Assembly: GCF_000688295.1 (NCBI RefSeq) | Contig: NZ_JHZF01000011.1 | Location: forward strand, 1,148,288 to 1,212,287 | Length of the DNA: 64,000 nt | Source of the DNA: Pseudooceanicola nanhaiensis DSM 18065 | GTDB lineage: Bacteria > Pseudomonadota > Alphaproteobacteria > Rhodobacterales > Rhodobacteraceae | Direction: 5' to 3' | In this document: piece by piece, positions 62,233-64,000 of the stretch | Position numbering within the stretch: position 1 is the stretch's first letter | How the letters are laid out: each line of letters opens with the position of its first letter | Made by a program: the position numbers and the translations under genes | The notes under the pieces: generated by a model | What the model was told of the DNA's origin: nothing | Databases searched by the model: none | The model's input: the letters and a program-made list of their open reading frames with translations, nothing else

Positions 62233-63081
62233 CTATTTCTCCGTTTCCACGAGACCCTTCACGAAGAGCCTCTGCATGAAGATCACGACGAGCACGGGCG
62301 GCAGCATCGCCAGCACCGCGGTCGCCATGATGAAGTTCCAAAGGGGTTCACTGTCCACCACGTCGGCCATCCGCTTGATGCCCGCCACGATGGTGTAGAA
62401 ATCCGCGTCGGTGGTGACGAGGATCGGCCAGAGATACTGGTTCCAGCCGTAGATGAAGAGGATGACGAAGAGCGCCGCGATATTGGTCCGCGAGAGCGGC
62501 AGCAGGATGTCGCGGAAGAACTTCATCGGGCCCGCGCCGTCGATCCGCGCGGCCTCCATCAGCTCGTCCGGGATGGTGAGGAACACCTGCCGGAAGAGGA
62601 AGGTCGCGGTGGCCGAGGCGATCAGCGGGATCGAAAGCCCCGCGTAGCTGTTCAGCAGGCCGAGGTCCGCGACCACCTTGAAGGTCGGCACGATGCGGAC
62701 CTCGACCGGCAGCATCAGGGTGATGAAGATCATCCAGAAGGCCGTCATCCGGAACGGGAAGCGGAAATAGACGATGGCGAAGGCCGAGAGGATCGAGATC
62801 ACGATCTTCCCGATGGCGATCGACAGCGCCATGATGAGGCTGTTCGTCAGCATCAGGGTCAGCGGCACGGTCATCTGCGCGCGCACCCCGCCCGAGAGCA
62901 CCTCGGTATAGGTGTTCACCATGTTGTCGCCCGGCAGGAGCGGCATCATGCCGGACATGAACTCCACCGGGTGATGGGTCGAGGCGATGAAGGCGATGTA
63001 GACCGGGAAGGCCACGACCACGACGCCGAGGATCAGGGTGATGTGGGCCAGGATGTCCAGCCAGCGTTGGTTTTCGACCAT
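62233..63081 (-). CDS. ugpE: ABC transporter permease, UgpE type
   Basis: 282 residues, six membrane helices, with the EAA loop LMEAARIDGAGPMKFFRDILLPLSR for contact with the ATPase. SFL-like start and FIASTHHPVEFMSGMMPLLPGDNMVNTYTEVL resemble UgpE, the inner-membrane partner in import of glycerol-3-phosphate and its diesters. Nine bases between its start and the ugpA stop. In this group of carbohydrate transporters the exact substrate is not given by the permease alone. Confidence 0.88.
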   Translation of the reverse strand: MVENQRWLDILAHITLILGVVVVAFPVYIAFIASTHHPVEFMSGMMPLLPGDNMVNTYTEVLSGGVRAQMTVPLTLMLTNSLIMALSIAIGKIVISILSAFAIVYFRFPFRMTAFWMIFITLMLPVEVRIVPTFKVVADLGLLNSYAGLSIPLIASATATFLFRQVFLTIPDELMEAARIDGAGPMKFFRDILLPLSRTNIAALFVILFIYGWNQYLWPILVTTDADFYTIVAGIKRMADVVDSEPLWNFIMATAVLAMLPPVLVVIFMQRLFVKGLVETEK

Positions 63082-63090
63082 GGTCCTGCC

Positions 63091-63975
63091 TCAGTAGGTC
63101 ACGCGCCGCTCGACGAAGCGGAACTGCACGACGGTCAGGGAAATCACGATGGCCATCAGCACCACCGATTGCGCGGCCGAGGATCCGAGGTCGAGGCCGA
63201 CGAAGCCGTCCATGTAGACCTTGTAGACCAGCGTGTTCGTGGCCTGCGCGGGTCCGCCCTCGGTGGTGGCGTCGATCACCGGGAAGGTGTCGAAGAGCGT
63301 GTAGACCACGTTCACGACCAGCAGGAAGAAGGTGGTGGGCGACAGGAGCGGCAGGGTGATGGTGAAGAAGCGTTTCACCGGCCCTGCCCCGTCGATGGCC
63401 GCGGCCTCGCGCAGGCTGGCCGGGATGGACTGGAGGCCCGCCACGAAGAACAGGAAGTTGTAGGAGACCTGCTTCCAGGCCGCCGCGACGATCACCAGCA
63501 GCATCGCGTCGCCCTTGTCGAGCAGGTGGTTCCACGAGATGCCGACCGAGGCCAGCACGTAGGGCATGATCCCGATGGTCGGGTTGAAGATGAACCACCA
63601 CAGGATGCCCGCGACCGCCGGGGCCACGGCATAGGGCCAGACCAGCAGCGTCGTGTACCAGCGCGAGGCGCGGATCAGCCGGTCCACCGCCACCGCCAGC
63701 AGCAGCGACAGGATCATCGCCAGCGCCGCGGTCGAGACCGCGAAGACCAGCGTCACCTGCATCGCGTTCAGGTAGTCGGGGCTGTGGAACAGCCGGGTGT
63801 AGTTGGCAAGCCCCACGAAGCTGGTCTTGAGCCCGAAGGCGTCCTCGCGCAGGAAGCTCTGCCAGACCGCCTGGCCGGCGGGCCAGAGGAAGAAGATGAT
63901 CGTGATGGCAAGCTGGGGGGCAAGCAGCAGGTAGGGCAGCCCGCGGCTTCGGAAGATCGTGCGTTTCGTCTGCAT
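63091..63975 (-). CDS. ugpA: ABC transporter permease, UgpA type
   Basis: 294 residues with six membrane helices and an EAA loop [27 protein letters not shown]. The start [41 protein letters not shown] and [22 protein letters not shown] match UgpA. The substrate-binding ugpB gene would normally precede it and must lie beyond the window edge. Co-transcribed with ugpE and ugpC. Confidence 0.88.
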   Translation of the reverse strand: MQTKRTIFRSRGLPYLLLAPQLAITIIFFLWPAGQAVWQSFLREDAFGLKTSFVGLANYTRLFHSPDYLNAMQVTLVFAVSTAALAMILSLLLAVAVDRLIRASRWYTTLLVWPYAVAPAVAGILWWFIFNPTIGIMPYVLASVGISWNHLLDKGDAMLLVIVAAAWKQVSYNFLFFVAGLQSIPASLREAAAIDGAGPVKRFFTITLPLLSPTTFFLLVVNVVYTLFDTFPVIDATTEGGPAQATNTLVYKVYMDGFVGLDLGSSAAQSVVLMAIVISLTVVQFRFVERRVTY

Positions 63976-64000
63976 TCTGTCGTCCTGACGGAAGCGGCCC

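Overview
The window is 64 kb of dense, high-GC bacterial chromosome. Gene content points to an alphaproteobacterium of the Rhodobacterales (roseobacter/Paracoccus type). The supporting features are a pdhABC operon whose E1-beta carries its own lipoyl domain, a single-chain pyruvate carboxylase, a GTTC-N7-GTTC LexA-type box in front of uvrD, an EnvZ-like kinase, a UgpABC-like transporter next to choline-sulfatase, and many acyl-CoA genes. There are no rRNA genes, CRISPR arrays, transposases or prophage genes. Six tRNA loci are present, two of them tandem pairs (Asp x2, Gly x2, Thr, an anticodon-CAT tRNA, Asn). The species cannot be fixed from sequence alone.

Layout. 1-5 kb: a truncated M20 peptidase, two unknown genes, a glycosyltransferase, a sulfotransferase-like protein and a membrane histidine-kinase-like protein with an eroded ATP-binding domain. 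5.2-14 kb: tandem tRNA-Asp, uvrD with a LexA-type box, an FMN-dependent alpha-hydroxyacid dehydrogenase, pyruvate carboxylase and a TerC-like membrane protein. 14-18.6 kb: a gene-free stretch ending in a strong terminator (candidate small RNA), tandem tRNA-Gly, then a signalling cluster of response regulator (with a GGDEF-like degenerate output domain), multi-span histidine kinase and a LuxI-type acyl-homoserine lactone synthase with no LuxR beside it. 18.8-19.9 kb: an AT-richer islet with an FkbM methyltransferase next to tRNA-Thr. 19.9-32.3 kb: an iron-type ABC permease, an RNA methyltransferase, the pyruvate dehydrogenase operon, an FtsB-like division protein, an AidB-like dehydrogenase, aldolase and phosphoglycerate kinase. 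32.4-41 kb: paired cyclophilins, a DUF3179 protein, sufE, a lipoprotein, rnd, purMN, an Asp-box propeller and a metallo-hydrolase. 41-44 kb: tRNA(CAT), an EnvZ-like kinase, a second metallo-hydrolase, tRNA-Asn. 44-53 kb: an MFS carrier and an acyl-CoA catabolic block (dehydrogenase, three-gene beta-oxidation-like set with a thiolase-fold protein lacking thiolase catalytic residues plus its DUF35 partner, a crotonase, a CaiB-type CoA transferase, a solute-binding protein). 53-56 kb: a response regulator facing a hybrid kinase. 56-64 kb: an LprI-MliC-like envelope protein, a VOC protein, a crotonase, a 29-residue small ORF, ndk, choline-sulfatase and a UgpCEA transporter running off the right edge.

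Genes that work together: pdhABC feeds acetyl-CoA while pyruvate carboxylase refills oxaloacetate; aldolase and pgk supply the triose route; purM and purN are translationally coupled; betC and the Ugp-like transporter suggest scavenging of choline or glycerophosphodiester compounds. The features most worth a second look are the quorum/two-component cluster, a family of structured repeats sitting just after stop codons (three copies, with a covarying stem), a second palindromic repeat family used as 3' ends, the thiolase-like/DUF35 pair, the pseudo-kinase, the candidate small RNA and the 29-residue ORF.
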